64,000 bases of DNA from Nitrospirillum sp034653355 (GCF_034653355.1 NZ_JAYEER010000001.1:930001-994000); one strand, 5' to 3'; positions 25,924 through 37,081 are shown, counted from the first letter of the stretch. Notes: generated from the sequence alone by a model not told the origin. A program made the numbers and translations.

Positions 25924-26895
25924 TTAGAAGTATCGGGAAAGGTTGCGGCGGATGCGGGCCAGCACCCCGTCCGGGTCGCGGGCGGGCACATAGGTCTCGC
26001 CCGTGATCATCTCATAGGCCTGGATGTAGATGGCCGCCGCCTGCAGCACCACGTCGCCCGGGATCTCCGGCACGTCGTCGGTGTAGGGGTCGCAGCGCGC
26101 CACCACCCAGCTGCGCACGAAGTCCTTGTCGAAGCTTTCCGGCCGCTCCCCCGCCTCGAACTTGGCCGGGTAGGTCTCGGCGAACCAGTAGCGGCTGCTG
26201 TCCGGCGTGTGGATCTCGTCGGCCAGGATGATGTTGCCGTCCTGGTCCAGGCCGAACTCGTACTTCGTGTCCACCAGGATCAGGCCGCGCTTGGCCGCCA
26301 GTTCCCGGCCGCGGGCGAACAGGGCCAGGGCCTTGTGCGACAGCTCCTCCCACTGGGCGGCGGTCAGCAGCTTGCGTTCCACGATCTCCCCCGGCGTCAG
26401 CGGCTCGTCATGGCCGCCGTCGAAGGCCTTGCTGGTGGGGGTGATGATGGTCTGGGGCAGCTTCTGGTTGGGGCGCAGGCCGTCCGGCAGGGTCACGCCG
26501 TACATCGTGCGCTCCCCCTTCTTATACATGGACAGGATGGAGGTGGAGGTGGTGCCGGCCAGATAGTCGCGCACCACCACCTCGACCGGCAGGATGTCCA
26601 GGCGCTTGGCCACCACCACGTTGGGATCGGGATAGTCGATCACATGGTTGGGGCACAGGTCCCGGGTGGCCTCGAACCAATAGCGCGCCGTCTGCGTCAG
26701 CACGGCCCCCTTGTGCGGCACCGCCGTCAGGATGCGGTCGAAGGCGCTGAGCCGGTCGGAGGCGATGATGATGCGGCGCCCATCGGCCAAATCATAATTG
26801 TCGCGCACCTTGCCCCGGTAATGCTTGGGCAGCTCCGGGATGGTCGCGTCATCGAGGACGTTGGCGGGGGCGAGATCGGAAGGGCTGAGGTCCAC
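25924..26895 (-). CDS. purC: SAICAR synthetase
   Basis: 323 residues, the longer type of PurC. It ligates aspartate to CAIR with ATP in purine synthesis. Motifs are YRGKVRDNYDL, IIIASDRLSAFDRIL, VVVRDYLAGTTSTSI (substrate loop), ILVDTKYEFGLDQDGNIILADEIHTPDSSRYW and SFDKDFVRSWV. The start at 26895 (MDLSPSDLAPANVLDD) gives a normal N-terminus. It is followed by purT. No purine riboswitch is visible upstream. Confidence 0.96.
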   Translation of the reverse strand: MDLSPSDLAPANVLDDATIPELPKHYRGKVRDNYDLADGRRIIIASDRLSAFDRILTAVPHKGAVLTQTARYWFEATRDLCPNHVIDYPDPNVVVAKRLDILPVEVVVRDYLAGTTSTSILSMYKKGERTMYGVTLPDGLRPNQKLPQTIITPTSKAFDGGHDEPLTPGEIVERKLLTAAQWEELSHKALALFARGRELAAKRGLILVDTKYEFGLDQDGNIILADEIHTPDSSRYWFAETYPAKFEAGERPESFDKDFVRSWVVARCDPYTDDVPEIPGDVVLQAAAIYIQAYEMITGETYVPARDPDGVLARIRRNLSRYF

Positions 26896-27418
26896 CGGGC
26901 ACCTGATGGGTTGCGACGCGCCCCCGGGACTGGCTGCCGGGGCGCGGGGTTGGAATCGCGCGCGATCCTAGTGCGGTCGCGTCCGTTTGACCACTGCGCG
27001 GACGGCGGGGGCGCATCCCGCCGCAGGGTCATCTCGGGGGGCTCAGCCCTGTGACAATTCCTCTCTCCGCCCGTGTCTGCATATCGTGACAGCGCGCCGG
27101 GTTATTGTGGTGGCCTCGGGTCCGGACCACAGCGCCGGCTGTCATCGCGCCGTCATCCTGCGACCTTCTGTCTTTTGCTGCACCTGCGCTTTCCCGTTGA
27201 CGCACCGGGGTAGGCGGGTTAGAACCGAGTTACGTTATACTATAACATAACGAAAACTTGGCAGTTCGGGCCTGCCTCCAGCCCACCCAGCCGCTCTCGC
27301 CGGCCGCGCCCACTCTTGGGTGCGGCAACGGGGGCGGTTGGCCTGGGCCCAAGGGGGCGGCATGAAGGGAACAGGGGTCGCTCCGCGCTGGGGCGGCCTT
27401 CATGAAAGGTGGGAAGGT
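26896..27418. other. divergent region between purC and the Zur-box TonB receptor
   Basis: 523 bases with no supported gene. Near 27233-27252 there is a palindromic Zur-like site. TTGACG (27197-27202) followed 17 bases later by TAGAAC could be a promoter for the receptor, and TATACT within the palindrome is an alternative -10. The remainder has no recognisable element. Confidence 0.5.
27233..27252 (+). promoter_or_regulatory. Zur-like operator
   Basis: CGTTATACTATAACATAACG contains the perfect core palindrome GTTATA-C-TATAAC (27234-27246) and an overlapping CGTTAT...ATAACG pair. The core matches the known proteobacterial Zur box (GTTATAnTATAAC). It lies 167 bases before the receptor ATG and is far from purC, so the receptor is the natural target. 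It overlaps a possible -10 (TATACT/TATAAC), as expected for a repressor site. Confidence 0.7.
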
Positions 27419-29593
27419 ATGGCTTTCAAGGTGGGGCGCGCCGGGGTGATGGGCGCCATTCTGTTGGGTTCGGTCAGCACGGTGGCCCTGGCGGCGGACA
27501 ACCCCGCCGGTGACGCGGCGGCGGAGCCGGCCGGCGCCAACGGTCAGCTGGGCAACAGTTCCGCCAGCGGCCCGGTGCCGGAGATCGTCATCACCGCCAA
27601 GCGCCTGCTGGACGCGCGCAACAGCATCCAGCCCGACCTGGGCGCCTCCACCTACAAGCTGGACGAAAGCGCGCTGGAGGCGCAGCCCGGCGGTGTGAAC
27701 AACGGCCTGAACCAGGTGATCCTGCAGGCGCCGGGTGTGGCGCAGGACAGCTTCGGCCAGCTGCACATCCGGGGTGAGCACGCCAACGTCCAGTACCGCA
27801 TCAACGGCGTCATCCTGCCCGAGGGCATCAGCGGCTTCGGCCAGACGCTCAGCCCCCGCTTCGCCCACAGCGTCAGCCTGGTGACCGGCGCCCTGCCGGC
27901 GCAGTACGGCCTGCGCACCGCCGGCATCATCGACATCCAGACCAAGTCCGGCGCCTTCGACAACGGCGGCGACATCAGCGTCTACGGCGGCAGCTACGAC
28001 ACGCTGCAGACCAGCTTCGACATCTCCGGCTCCTCGGGCAATCTGAACTACTTCGCTTCCGGCGATTTCAAGACCAGTGGCGTGGGCATCGAGAGCCCCG
28101 ACGGCAGCGGCAAGCCCAACCATGACCGCACGGAAAACGGCCGCGGCTTCGTCTTCCTGCAGGATATCCTGGATCCCGACACCCAGGTCAGCCTGATGGC
28201 GGGGACGGAGCGCGGGCAGTTCCAGATCCCCACCCGCTCCGGCCAGTCGCCCAGCCTGGGCTACACCTTCAACGGCCAGACCGACTACCCCAGCGACAGG
28301 ATCGACGAGGACCAGCGGGAAATCACCCACTACGCCGCCGCGACATACCTGAAGGCGCTGGATGCGGTGACCATCCAGTCCTCCGTCTACGGCCGCTATT
28401 CCAGCCTATGGTTCAAGCCCGACCCCGTGCCGGACCTGCTGTACAACGGCATCTCGCAGGAAGCCTACCGCCGCTCCATCGCCGGCGGCTGGCAGACGGA
28501 CGGCAGTTGGGTGGTCAACGACCACCACACCTTGCGGGCCGGCCTGCTGCTGCAGGTCGAGCGTTCGTCCGGCATCACCAATTCCCAGGTGTTCCCGGTG
28601 GATGACGACGGCAACCAGATCGGCAGTACCCCCACCAGCGTGCGCGACACCTTCGGCAAGACCGGCTACAGCGAGAGCGTCTACATCCAGGACGAATGGA
28701 AGTTCGCGCCGGACTGGACCTTGAACGTCGGCGGCCGCTTCGACAGCTTCCAGCAATTCGACAGCGAAAGCCAGTTCAGCCCGCGCGTGAACCTGGTGTG
28801 GCAGGCGACGGCCAAGACGACGGTGCACGCCGGCTATTCCCGCTACTTCACCCCGCCGCCGTTCGAGCTGGTGTCCAACACGGCCGTCGCCAAGTACGCC
28901 GGCACCAGCGCCGCCGCCGCCAGCACCGTCAACGACGCCCCCAAGGCCGAACGCGCCAACTATTTCGACGTCGGCATCGAACAGAAGCTGACCGACGCCC
29001 TGACCGTGGGCCTGGATGGCTATTACAAGAAGTCCAAGAACATGCTGGATGAGGGCCAGTTCGGCGCCCCCATCATCCTGACGCCTTTCAACTATGACGA
29101 AGGCACGCAGAAGGGTGTCGAGCTGTCGCTGACCTACGCGGTCGACAACTTCCAGTCCTACGCCAACTTCGCGGTGTCGAAGGCGGAGGGCAAGAAGATC
29201 GTCTCCAGCCAGTTCAGCTTCAGCCAGGACGACCTGGACTACATTTCCAACCACTTCATCCCGGTGGACCATGACCAGCGCTTCACCGCGTCGGCCGGCG
29301 CCAGCTACCGCATCGACAGGACGCTGCTGACCACCGACCTGATCTACGGCTCCGGCCTGCGGGCCGACGGCGCCACGCCCAACGGCGCCGCCTTGCCGGG
29401 TTATGTCCAGGTCAATTTGGGTGTGGTCCAGACCCTGAACCTGCCGACCGTGGGCCTGATGGACGTGCGCTTCGACGTCATCAACCTGTTTGATGAGAAA
29501 TATGAGATCCGCGACGGAACGGGGGTCGGCGTGGGCGCCCCGCAATACGGCCCGCGCCGCGGCTTCTACTTCGGCGTGACCAAGACCTTCTGA
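27419..29593 (+). CDS. TonB-dependent receptor, probable zinc or metal-chelate uptake
   Basis: 724 residues from ATG 27419, which has GGGAAGG just upstream; ATG 27361 is an alternative. The signal peptide ends STVALA, before ADNPAGDAAAEPAG. The plug shows PEIVITAKRLLDARN, LHIRGEHANVQYRINGVILPEG and SLVTGALPAQYGLRTAGIIDIQTKSG. The barrel ends GPRRGFYFGVTKTF with the C-terminal Phe. The Zur-like box upstream suggests zinc control, as for ZnuD of Neisseria/Acinetobacter and the Zur-regulated receptor ZnuK of Caulobacter. The ligand itself is inference. No znuABC or zur gene is in the window. Confidence 0.88.
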   Translation: MAFKVGRAGVMGAILLGSVSTVALAADNPAGDAAAEPAGANGQLGNSSASGPVPEIVITAKRLLDARNSIQPDLGASTYKLDESALEAQPGGVNNGLNQVILQAPGVAQDSFGQLHIRGEHANVQYRINGVILPEGISGFGQTLSPRFAHSVSLVTGALPAQYGLRTAGIIDIQTKSGAFDNGGDISVYGGSYDTLQTSFDISGSSGNLNYFASGDFKTSGVGIESPDGSGKPNHDRTENGRGFVFLQDILDPDTQVSLMAGTERGQFQIPTRSGQSPSLGYTFNGQTDYPSDRIDEDQREITHYAAATYLKALDAVTIQSSVYGRYSSLWFKPDPVPDLLYNGISQEAYRRSIAGGWQTDGSWVVNDHHTLRAGLLLQVERSSGITNSQVFPVDDDGNQIGSTPTSVRDTFGKTGYSESVYIQDEWKFAPDWTLNVGGRFDSFQQFDSESQFSPRVNLVWQATAKTTVHAGYSRYFTPPPFELVSNTAVAKYAGTSAAAASTVNDAPKAERANYFDVGIEQKLTDALTVGLDGYYKKSKNMLDEGQFGAPIILTPFNYDEGTQKGVELSLTYAVDNFQSYANFAVSKAEGKKIVSSQFSFSQDDLDYISNHFIPVDHDQRFTASAGASYRIDRTLLTTDLIYGSGLRADGATPNGAALPGYVQVNLGVVQTLNLPTVGLMDVRFDVINLFDEKYEIRDGTGVGVGAPQYGPRRGFYFGVTKTF

Positions 29594-29717
29594 TCCCGTG
29601 ACCGCTCCGGGCGTCCCCGCCCGGGTCGGCCTCACGGGACGGAAGCCCCGGGGCCCCCTCGACACCTCGGGAACACTTTGGTCGGACGAAAGGTGACAGC
29701 CTTGCCCTCTGACGGCG

Positions 29718-29757
29718 GGCCCGGGAAGGACAGCCCTCCCGGGCCTGCTTCATTTTA
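29718..29757 (+). terminator. terminator after the TonB receptor
   Basis: The 9-bp stem GGCCCGGGA (29718-29726) and TCCCGGGCC (29737-29745) is followed by a T-rich tail (TGCTTCATTTT). It lies in the 308-base gap between the receptor and sdaA (29594-29901). The rest of that gap shows nothing else that I can name. Confidence 0.8.
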
Positions 29758-29901
29758 AAAAGTATCAAATTATATGATGTGGCGATGCCTGTGGCGGGCA
29801 TCCCGCGAACCTTGTATCAAGGCGCCTGGCGGTTGAGCGCCCGTGGATGCCTGCGCAGGGTGGCCGGCGGGACGGGCCCGCGCGGGAATAGGGTTACGGG
29901 C

Positions 29902-31277
<1,376 letters not shown>

Positions 31278-31284
<7 letters not shown>

Positions 31285-31796
31285 TCCTGCGCCCCGAGAC
31301 CGCCACCGACGCCCCCGCCATCCGCGCCCTGACCGACGCCGCCTTCAAGGACGCGCCTCATAGCGGGGGAACCGAGGCCGCTATCGTCGACGCCTTACGG
31401 AATGCCGGCGCCCTGACGGTGTCGTTGGTGGCGGTGCAGGAGGGGGTCATCGTCGGCCACGTGGCGTTTTCCCCCGTCACCATAGACGGCCGCTCGGGGG
31501 GCTGGTTTGGGCTGGGGCCCGTCTCGGTGGAATCCATCCGCCAGCGGCGCGGTATCGGCGGCGCGCTCATTCGCGAAGGCCTGCGCCGCCTGGTGGCCAT
31601 GGGGGCTGAAGGCTGCGTCGTGCTGGGTGAGCCCGCCTATTATAGCCGTTTCGGCTTCGTCGCCGACAGCCGGCTGCGTTATCCCGGCGTGCCGCCGGAA
31701 TACTTCCAACGGCTGGCCTTCACCGGTACCGGTCCTGCCGGTACCGATCCTGAGGGTGAGGTCGCCTATCACCCGGGCTTCGGTGCCGGCGCCTGA
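31278..31796 (+). CDS. GNAT-family N-acetyltransferase (YhbS-like)
   Basis: 172 residues. LILRPETATDAPAIRALTDAAF opens the fold. The acetyl-CoA loop is GPVSVESIRQRRGIGGALIREGL (R-x-x-G-I-G), then CVVLGEPAYYSRFGFVADSRL, typical of the YhbS group. Its substrate is not evident. The ATG lies within the last codons of sdaA (ATGCTGA overlap), showing tight coupling to serine dehydratase expression. Confidence 0.9.
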
Positions 31797-31799
31797 ACC

Positions 31800-32870
31800 T
31801 CACTCCGCTGCCACATACCCCGGCGGATGGCTGCCCGCATAGCGCCGGGCCAGCACGGCGCAGACCATCAGCTGGATCTGGTGGAACAGCATCAGGGGCA
31901 GGACGATCATGCCCACGGCGTGGCCGGCGAACAGCACGTTGGCCATGGGGATGCCGCTGACCAGGCTTTTCTTGGACCCGCAGAACACCACGGCGATCTC
32001 ATCGGCCCGCGACAGGTGGAAGCGGCGGCTGATGACGGTGGTCAGCACCAGGATCAGGGCCAGCAGGCCGCCGTCGACCAGCACCACCTTCAGCAGGCTG
32101 GTCCCGTCCAGTTGGCGCCAGATGCCCTCGTTCACCGCGTGGCTGAAGGCGCCGTAGACCACCAGCAGGATGCTGGCCCGGTCCACCGGGCCCAGCACCT
32201 TCTTGTTGCGCGCCACCCACGCCCCGATGCGGGAACGCAGCAATTGGCCCAGCACGAAGGGCAGCAGCAGTTGCACGAAAACGGACGTCAGGGCGTCGGC
32301 CGAGAAGCCGGCGCCCGCCTTGCTGAGCAGCAGGCCCACCAGCACCGGCGTGATCACCATGCCCAGCAGGTTGCTGGCCGAGGCGCTGCAGATGGCCGCC
32401 GCCACGTTGCCGCCGGCGATGGAGGTGAAGGCGATGGACGACTGCACCGTGGACGGCAGGGTGCAGAGGAACAGCACGCCCAGGTACAGGTCGGGCGTCA
32501 GGATATCCAGGTTCACCAGGGGCTTCAGCGCCAGGCCCACCAAGGGGAACAGGGCGAAGGTGCACAGGGTGACCAGCAGGTGCAGCCGCCACTGCGTCAG
32601 CCCGCCGATCACCGCCTCCCGCGACAGCCGGGCGCCGTAAAGGAAGAACAGCAGGAAGACGGCGACGTCCGTGGCCCCGTTGGCCACGCCGATCATGGCG
32701 CCCCTGGCCGGCAGGAACGAGGCCAGCACCACCGTCCCCACCAGCAGCAGGGTGAAGGTGTCGGGCTTCAGGCGCGCCAGCCACAGCAGGACCGTGGAGG
32801 GCTTCCGGGAAGAGGGCATGGACGGGCCAGGAGCGGTTGTGGTGGGGGCGGTTGCGGCGGGGACGGACAT
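31800..32870 (-). CDS. bile acid:sodium symporter family (YfeH/Rch1-type) transporter
   Basis: 356 residues from ATG 32870, ten hydrophobic segments. The segment SLLLVGT-like TFTLLLVGTVVLASFLPARG is followed by FFLYGARLSREAVIGGLTQW, STVQSSIAFTSIAGGNVAAAICSASASNLLG (the crossover motif of the BASS fold) and FCGSKKSLVSGIPMANVLF. The YfeH subgroup is named after E. coli; substrates are organic anions but not firmly known. The divergent LysR gene is a plausible local regulator. Confidence 0.87.
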   Translation of the reverse strand: MSVPAATAPTTTAPGPSMPSSRKPSTVLLWLARLKPDTFTLLLVGTVVLASFLPARGAMIGVANGATDVAVFLLFFLYGARLSREAVIGGLTQWRLHLLVTLCTFALFPLVGLALKPLVNLDILTPDLYLGVLFLCTLPSTVQSSIAFTSIAGGNVAAAICSASASNLLGMVITPVLVGLLLSKAGAGFSADALTSVFVQLLLPFVLGQLLRSRIGAWVARNKKVLGPVDRASILLVVYGAFSHAVNEGIWRQLDGTSLLKVVLVDGGLLALILVLTTVISRRFHLSRADEIAVVFCGSKKSLVSGIPMANVLFAGHAVGMIVLPLMLFHQIQLMVCAVLARRYAGSHPPGYVAAE

Positions 32871-33025
32871 GGGCTGACAACCTTGTATGGGCGACGGGTC
32901 GGGGGCAAGGGGCGGAGCAAGATGACGCACCATCATAAAGTGCTGGACGGTCCATCTTGAAGACTGCTTACAATTGTTATTGTGATCGTATTTATGAATG
33001 ACCGTATCGTCGTTGGGGATGGAGC

Positions 33026-33877
33026 ATGCTGGACACCGCGCTGTTGCGCACCTTCATGGAAGTGGCGCGCGCTCAAGGGTTTACCGAGGCCGGCCGCCGG
33101 CTGGGCCTGCGCCAGTCCACCGTCAGCCAGCAGATCGGCCGGCTGGAGGACGCGGTGGGCCGCCGCCTGTTCGTGCGCGACACCCACACCGTGCGCCTGA
33201 CGGCGGATGGCGAGGCGCTGGTGGAATTCGCCCGCGGCATGCTGGAGCTGGAGGAGCGGGCGCGCCAGCACTTCGCCGGCGCCGACCTGCGCGGCCGGGT
33301 GCGGCTGGGCGCGGGGGAGGACTTCGTCATCTCCCACCTGTCGGACGTGCTGGCCGCCTTCGTGCGCCGCCACCCGGCGGTGGACCTGGAACTGACCGTG
33401 GGCCTCAGCGGCTTCCTCTATCAGAAGCTGGACGCGGGGGAACTGGACCTGGTGCTGGCCAAGCGCCGCCCTGGGGACACCCTGGGCCGCCCGCTGTGGC
33501 GCGACCGCTTCGTCTGGGCGGGGCGCGAGGGCGAGGTGCCGGACCCCGCCAAGCCCGTGCCGCTGGTGTTGTACACCCCGCCCAGCATCAGTCGCTCCGT
33601 GGCCTTGGAAGCCTTGGAACGCCACGGCCGCCCGTGGCGCATCGCCTGTGTCAGCGGCAGCCTCAGCGGTTTGCGCGCCGCGGCCTTGGCCGGCTTGGGC
33701 GTCACCGTCCAGCCGCGCGCCATGCTGCCCAGCGGCATGGCGGAGGTGCCGCACCTGCCACCCCTGGTGGACGTGGAATTCGTCCTGGCCGGCCCCGGCG
33801 CCACGGGGCGCGGCCCGGCGGCGGCCCTGGCCCAGGCCATCGTCGACAGTGCCGTGAGGTTGCAGGGGGCGGCGTGA
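33026..33877 (+). CDS. LysR-family regulator
   Basis: 283 residues. The N-terminal HTH is LLRTFMEVARAQGFTEAGRRL, with recognition helix QSTVSQQIGRLED and VGRRLFVRDTHTVRLTADGEAL. The C-terminal effector-binding domain begins at RVRLGAGEDFVISHL. Divergent placement next to the BASS-family transporter, with a 155-bp AT-rich gap, suggests control of that transporter. No clear T-N11-A pair was assigned. Confidence 0.9.
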   Translation: MLDTALLRTFMEVARAQGFTEAGRRLGLRQSTVSQQIGRLEDAVGRRLFVRDTHTVRLTADGEALVEFARGMLELEERARQHFAGADLRGRVRLGAGEDFVISHLSDVLAAFVRRHPAVDLELTVGLSGFLYQKLDAGELDLVLAKRRPGDTLGRPLWRDRFVWAGREGEVPDPAKPVPLVLYTPPSISRSVALEALERHGRPWRIACVSGSLSGLRAAALAGLGVTVQPRAMLPSGMAEVPHLPPLVDVEFVLAGPGATGRGPAAALAQAIVDSAVRLQGAA

Positions 33878-35593
33878 TCAGGCCGGCCCCAGCCACCCCC
33901 GGTAATGCACGATCAACCCCGCCAGCGGGTGGCTGAGGCGAACGTTGAAGCGGAAACGGTCGCCGTCCGGCGTGGGCGCCACCATCTCGCTGGCGTCGCT
34001 GCGCGGCGCCAGCCACAGGGGCAGGGGCAGGCCGAACAGGGTCCAGCGGCGCAACACCAGGGTGACGCCGTCGGCATCGGCCACCAGCGCCATGGCGAAG
34101 GCGGCGGGGCCGAAGCTCTCCACCACCAGATGCTCGTTGCGGCCCCGGCCCAGGCTTTGCCGGCTGGCGAAGCGGCGGCCGGCGAAGTCGCGCGCCCACA
34201 GCTCGCCGTCCCCTGCGGTGCGGCTCAGGGTGACGGTGACGGGCACGTCGGTGCCGCTGGGCGGAAAGCCCACCACCAGCGCGGCCAGGCGGGCCAGCGG
34301 GCTCCGCCCCCGGGTGACGGCGGCGCGGCCGCGCCAGGTGGCCGGTCCGTCGGCCGGCAGGGTATGAAGGGCGCGCCAGGCGGCGGGTTGCCGGTCCCAG
34401 GCCTCGCGCCCCATCACCTGGGCGAACAGGGCCGCCTCCGGTCCGGGGGTATCGCGCACGCCGGTGTGGATGTCGCGGGGGGCGAACAGGGGCTGGTAGT
34501 CCGCCAGATCCAGGTCGGTGACGGCGGCGCGGGCGCCCGGGGGCGGGGGTGATCCCGCCAACCAACGGCGCACCAGGGCAGCGGCCGGCATGGCGGGAAC
34601 GTAGGGACCGTCGTCCCCCTCCGCCACCATGTGCCAGGACCGGCTGGCGGGCTGGTCCTGGGCGTCGCGGCCCGTGACCTCGACGACCATGCCGCCGCGA
34701 TGTTCCCCCCAGCGGAAGATGCCGGCGCCCCAGTGGAACAGGGGCGCCAGAGGCAGCAGGCTGGGCAGTATCCTCAGCCGCACCAGCCAGGCCAGCGCGG
34801 TCATGATCCGGTGCACGCTTTCCGGCCGCGTGCCCGCCCCCACCCAGATGTCGCGCAAGCCCGGCCACAGGGGCGGCAGCACCCGCAGGTCCGGCACCTC
34901 CACCAGGGCGAAGCGGGTGTTGCGCAGGGGCAGGATGCCCGGTGGGGCGATGGTGCGGCGCCGCACCTCCGTCATGGCCTGGCCCTGGGTCCAGGCGCCG
35001 TCGCGCATCAGGGGCACGGGCCGCCCGGCATAGCTGGCGATGGCGCGCAGCACGTTGGCGCCCACCACGGCGTAGGGCGAGGGGGCGACCCCGGCCATGA
35101 GGGCCGTCACCGCCGTCCAGCCCTGGGTCAGATGGCGCGCCGCCGCCGCCGTCAGCACGGGGAAGCTGCTGACCCCCGACAGGACGGGAATGCCCCGGGC
35201 CCGGGCGGCCTCATCGAACGCCCCGATGCCCATGACGAAGTCGGCGCCGTCCGCCAGGTCCAAATAGGGCAGGCCCAGGTCCAGGCAGGCCTGGACCACG
35301 CGGTAGGGCGCGTCGCCGTAGACCTGGAAGGGGCCGGTGGCATCGATCACCAGGTCGGGCGCGGCGGCCGACAGTTGCGCCTTGAGATCACCGTCGCGGT
35401 CGAAGGCCAGGGGCAGCGGCACGGTGGCGCCACCCTGCTTCGCCAGGGCGCCACAGAAGGCGGCGGCCTTGTCCGCCGACCGGCCGGCGATGACCAGGGT
35501 CAGGCTCGGCTCGTTAGCCAGCAGGATGGCGATTCGGCCGCCGAAGGTGCCGTAGCCGCCAACGATCAGGACCCGCAAGCCAGGTTTGGACAT
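33878..35593 (-). CDS. saccharopine-dehydrogenase-like NADP-binding domain fused to DUF4166
   Basis: 571 residues from ATG 35593 (AGAGGG upstream). The first ~340 residues are a Rossmann domain, VLIVGGYGTFGGRIAILLA, then VIAGRSADKAAAF and LVIDATGPFQVYGDAPYRVVQAC, like saccharopine dehydrogenase/membrane reductase relatives. From about 390 the sequence becomes a DUF4166 domain (PLFAPRDIHTGVR, GTDVPVTVTLSR, LWARDFAGRRFASRQ). No substrate is known for this fusion. The stop touches that of the LysR gene. Confidence 0.85.
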   Translation of the reverse strand: MSKPGLRVLIVGGYGTFGGRIAILLANEPSLTLVIAGRSADKAAAFCGALAKQGGATVPLPLAFDRDGDLKAQLSAAAPDLVIDATGPFQVYGDAPYRVVQACLDLGLPYLDLADGADFVMGIGAFDEAARARGIPVLSGVSSFPVLTAAAARHLTQGWTAVTALMAGVAPSPYAVVGANVLRAIASYAGRPVPLMRDGAWTQGQAMTEVRRRTIAPPGILPLRNTRFALVEVPDLRVLPPLWPGLRDIWVGAGTRPESVHRIMTALAWLVRLRILPSLLPLAPLFHWGAGIFRWGEHRGGMVVEVTGRDAQDQPASRSWHMVAEGDDGPYVPAMPAAALVRRWLAGSPPPPGARAAVTDLDLADYQPLFAPRDIHTGVRDTPGPEAALFAQVMGREAWDRQPAAWRALHTLPADGPATWRGRAAVTRGRSPLARLAALVVGFPPSGTDVPVTVTLSRTAGDGELWARDFAGRRFASRQSLGRGRNEHLVVESFGPAAFAMALVADADGVTLVLRRWTLFGLPLPLWLAPRSDASEMVAPTPDGDRFRFNVRLSHPLAGLIVHYRGWLGPA

Positions 35594-35795
35594 CCGTGCA
35601 CCCTCTTCCGGCGGCCCCGATGGAACCCCCTCAATCAAGGCACAGTCTGGCGTGGATGACAAACGGCGGTGGGGCGGCCGGGCGGCGCCCGGCGTGCGCG
35701 GTCACTCGCCGCCTTCCTTTTTCACAGGCTTTGCGCAATCGTGAGGGTAGCGGTCTGGCCGACAGGGCGGGCGCCCGATGGGGAATGGGGATTGG

Positions 35796-37013
35796 ATGAC
35801 GATGATGGATCGCCGCGCCATGCTGGCGGGGGCCATGGCGACGTTGGGCGGCGGGCTGGCCGCCGCACCGGTACGGGCGCGCAGTCGCGTCCCCGACGCC
35901 TCCTCTGGATCCCCTGCCGGTAAGCCTGTCGCGGAGGCTCCCATGCGTGCGCCTGTCATCAATTTCCTGGGCGGCTTCTCCAACCCCAACATCGAGGTGG
36001 ACGCCGCGCTGGACCCGCAGTCGGCGGCGGCCCGGCTGCCGGACACCCCCCAGGCCAAGGTGGATGCCCGCGCCCTGGCCGATGTGCGCCAATCCGGCCT
36101 CACGGCCGTGAACCTCACCCTGGGGTACGTCGCCGGCCCCATGGATCCGTTCGAGTTCACGGTGCGCGACATCGGCCGATGGGACCGGCTGATCCGCCAG
36201 CATCCACAGGCGCTGCGCAAGGTCCACACCGCCGCCGACATCGTCGCGGCGCAGGCCCAGGGCCAGCTGGGCGTGATCTACGGCTTCCAGAACGCGGTGC
36301 AGCTGGGCGGCGATCTGGACCGGGTGGAGCTGTTCGCCGATCTCGGCGTGCGCATCATCCAGCTGACCTACAACCCCGCCAACCCGCTGGGCGCCGGTTC
36401 CATGGCACCCAACGCCGGCCTGACCGATTTCGGCCGCCAGGCGGTGGAGCGGTTGCAGGCCGCCCGGGTCATGGTCGATCTGTCGCACAGTGGCGAGAAG
36501 ACCTGCCTGGACGCCCTGGCCGTGGCCAAGGGCCCCATCACCATCAGCCACACCGGCTGCCGCGCCGTGTGCGACCTGCCGCGCAACAAGACGGACGCGG
36601 AGCTGCGCGGCGTGGCCCAGGGTGGCGGCGTGGTCGGCATCTATTTCATGCCCTTCCTGACGCCGGACGGCCACGCCAAGGCCGAGGACGTGGTGCGCCA
36701 TATTGAACACGCCCTGAACGTCTGTGGCGAGGACCACGTGGCCATCGGCACCGACGGCGACGTCACCGGCATCGACGACCTGGACCGCTACCGCGCCGTG
36801 CTGCGCGAGGAGATCCGGCAGCGCCGCGCCGCGGGCATCAGCGCCACGGGCGAGTCCGAGGACACCTATCCCTTCGTGGCCGACATGCGCGGCCCCGGCC
36901 AGTTCACCCACCTGGCCGACCTGCTGGCCAAGCGCGGCCACAAGCCCGCCCGCATCGATAAAATCCTGGGCGGCAACGTCCTGCGTTTCGCGCGGGACGT
37001 TTGGGGCGCGTGA
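35796..37013 (+). CDS. M19-type (renal dipeptidase) family protein with incomplete metal site, Tat-like signal
   Basis: 405 residues. The N-terminus MMDRRAMLAGAMATLGG resembles a twin-arginine signal peptide. The barrel keeps two of the dipeptidase zinc histidines (MVDLSHSGEKTC and ITISHTGCRAVC) and the AIGTDGDVTG loop. The N-terminal HxD pair expected after the signal region reads INFLGGFSNPN, and the bridging Glu region (GxxEG) reads YGFQNAVQ. Three of five classical ligands thus appear changed. It may be a divergent metallohydrolase or a non-catalytic relative. ATG 35805 is an alternative start. Confidence 0.8.
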   Translation: MTMMDRRAMLAGAMATLGGGLAAAPVRARSRVPDASSGSPAGKPVAEAPMRAPVINFLGGFSNPNIEVDAALDPQSAAARLPDTPQAKVDARALADVRQSGLTAVNLTLGYVAGPMDPFEFTVRDIGRWDRLIRQHPQALRKVHTAADIVAAQAQGQLGVIYGFQNAVQLGGDLDRVELFADLGVRIIQLTYNPANPLGAGSMAPNAGLTDFGRQAVERLQAARVMVDLSHSGEKTCLDALAVAKGPITISHTGCRAVCDLPRNKTDAELRGVAQGGGVVGIYFMPFLTPDGHAKAEDVVRHIEHALNVCGEDHVAIGTDGDVTGIDDLDRYRAVLREEIRQRRAAGISATGESEDTYPFVADMRGPGQFTHLADLLAKRGHKPARIDKILGGNVLRFARDVWGA

Positions 37014-37081
37014 GGGCACCACTCAACGGCGCCGCGGCCTTCCATCCCACGGCATAATGATTTTCACGCGGTGGGGCTTGT

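Noticed and set aside
29770..29901. Glycine/serine riboswitch or extended N-terminus before sdaA
   Set aside because: No gcv-type aptamer pattern was visible and family members start at the chosen Met.
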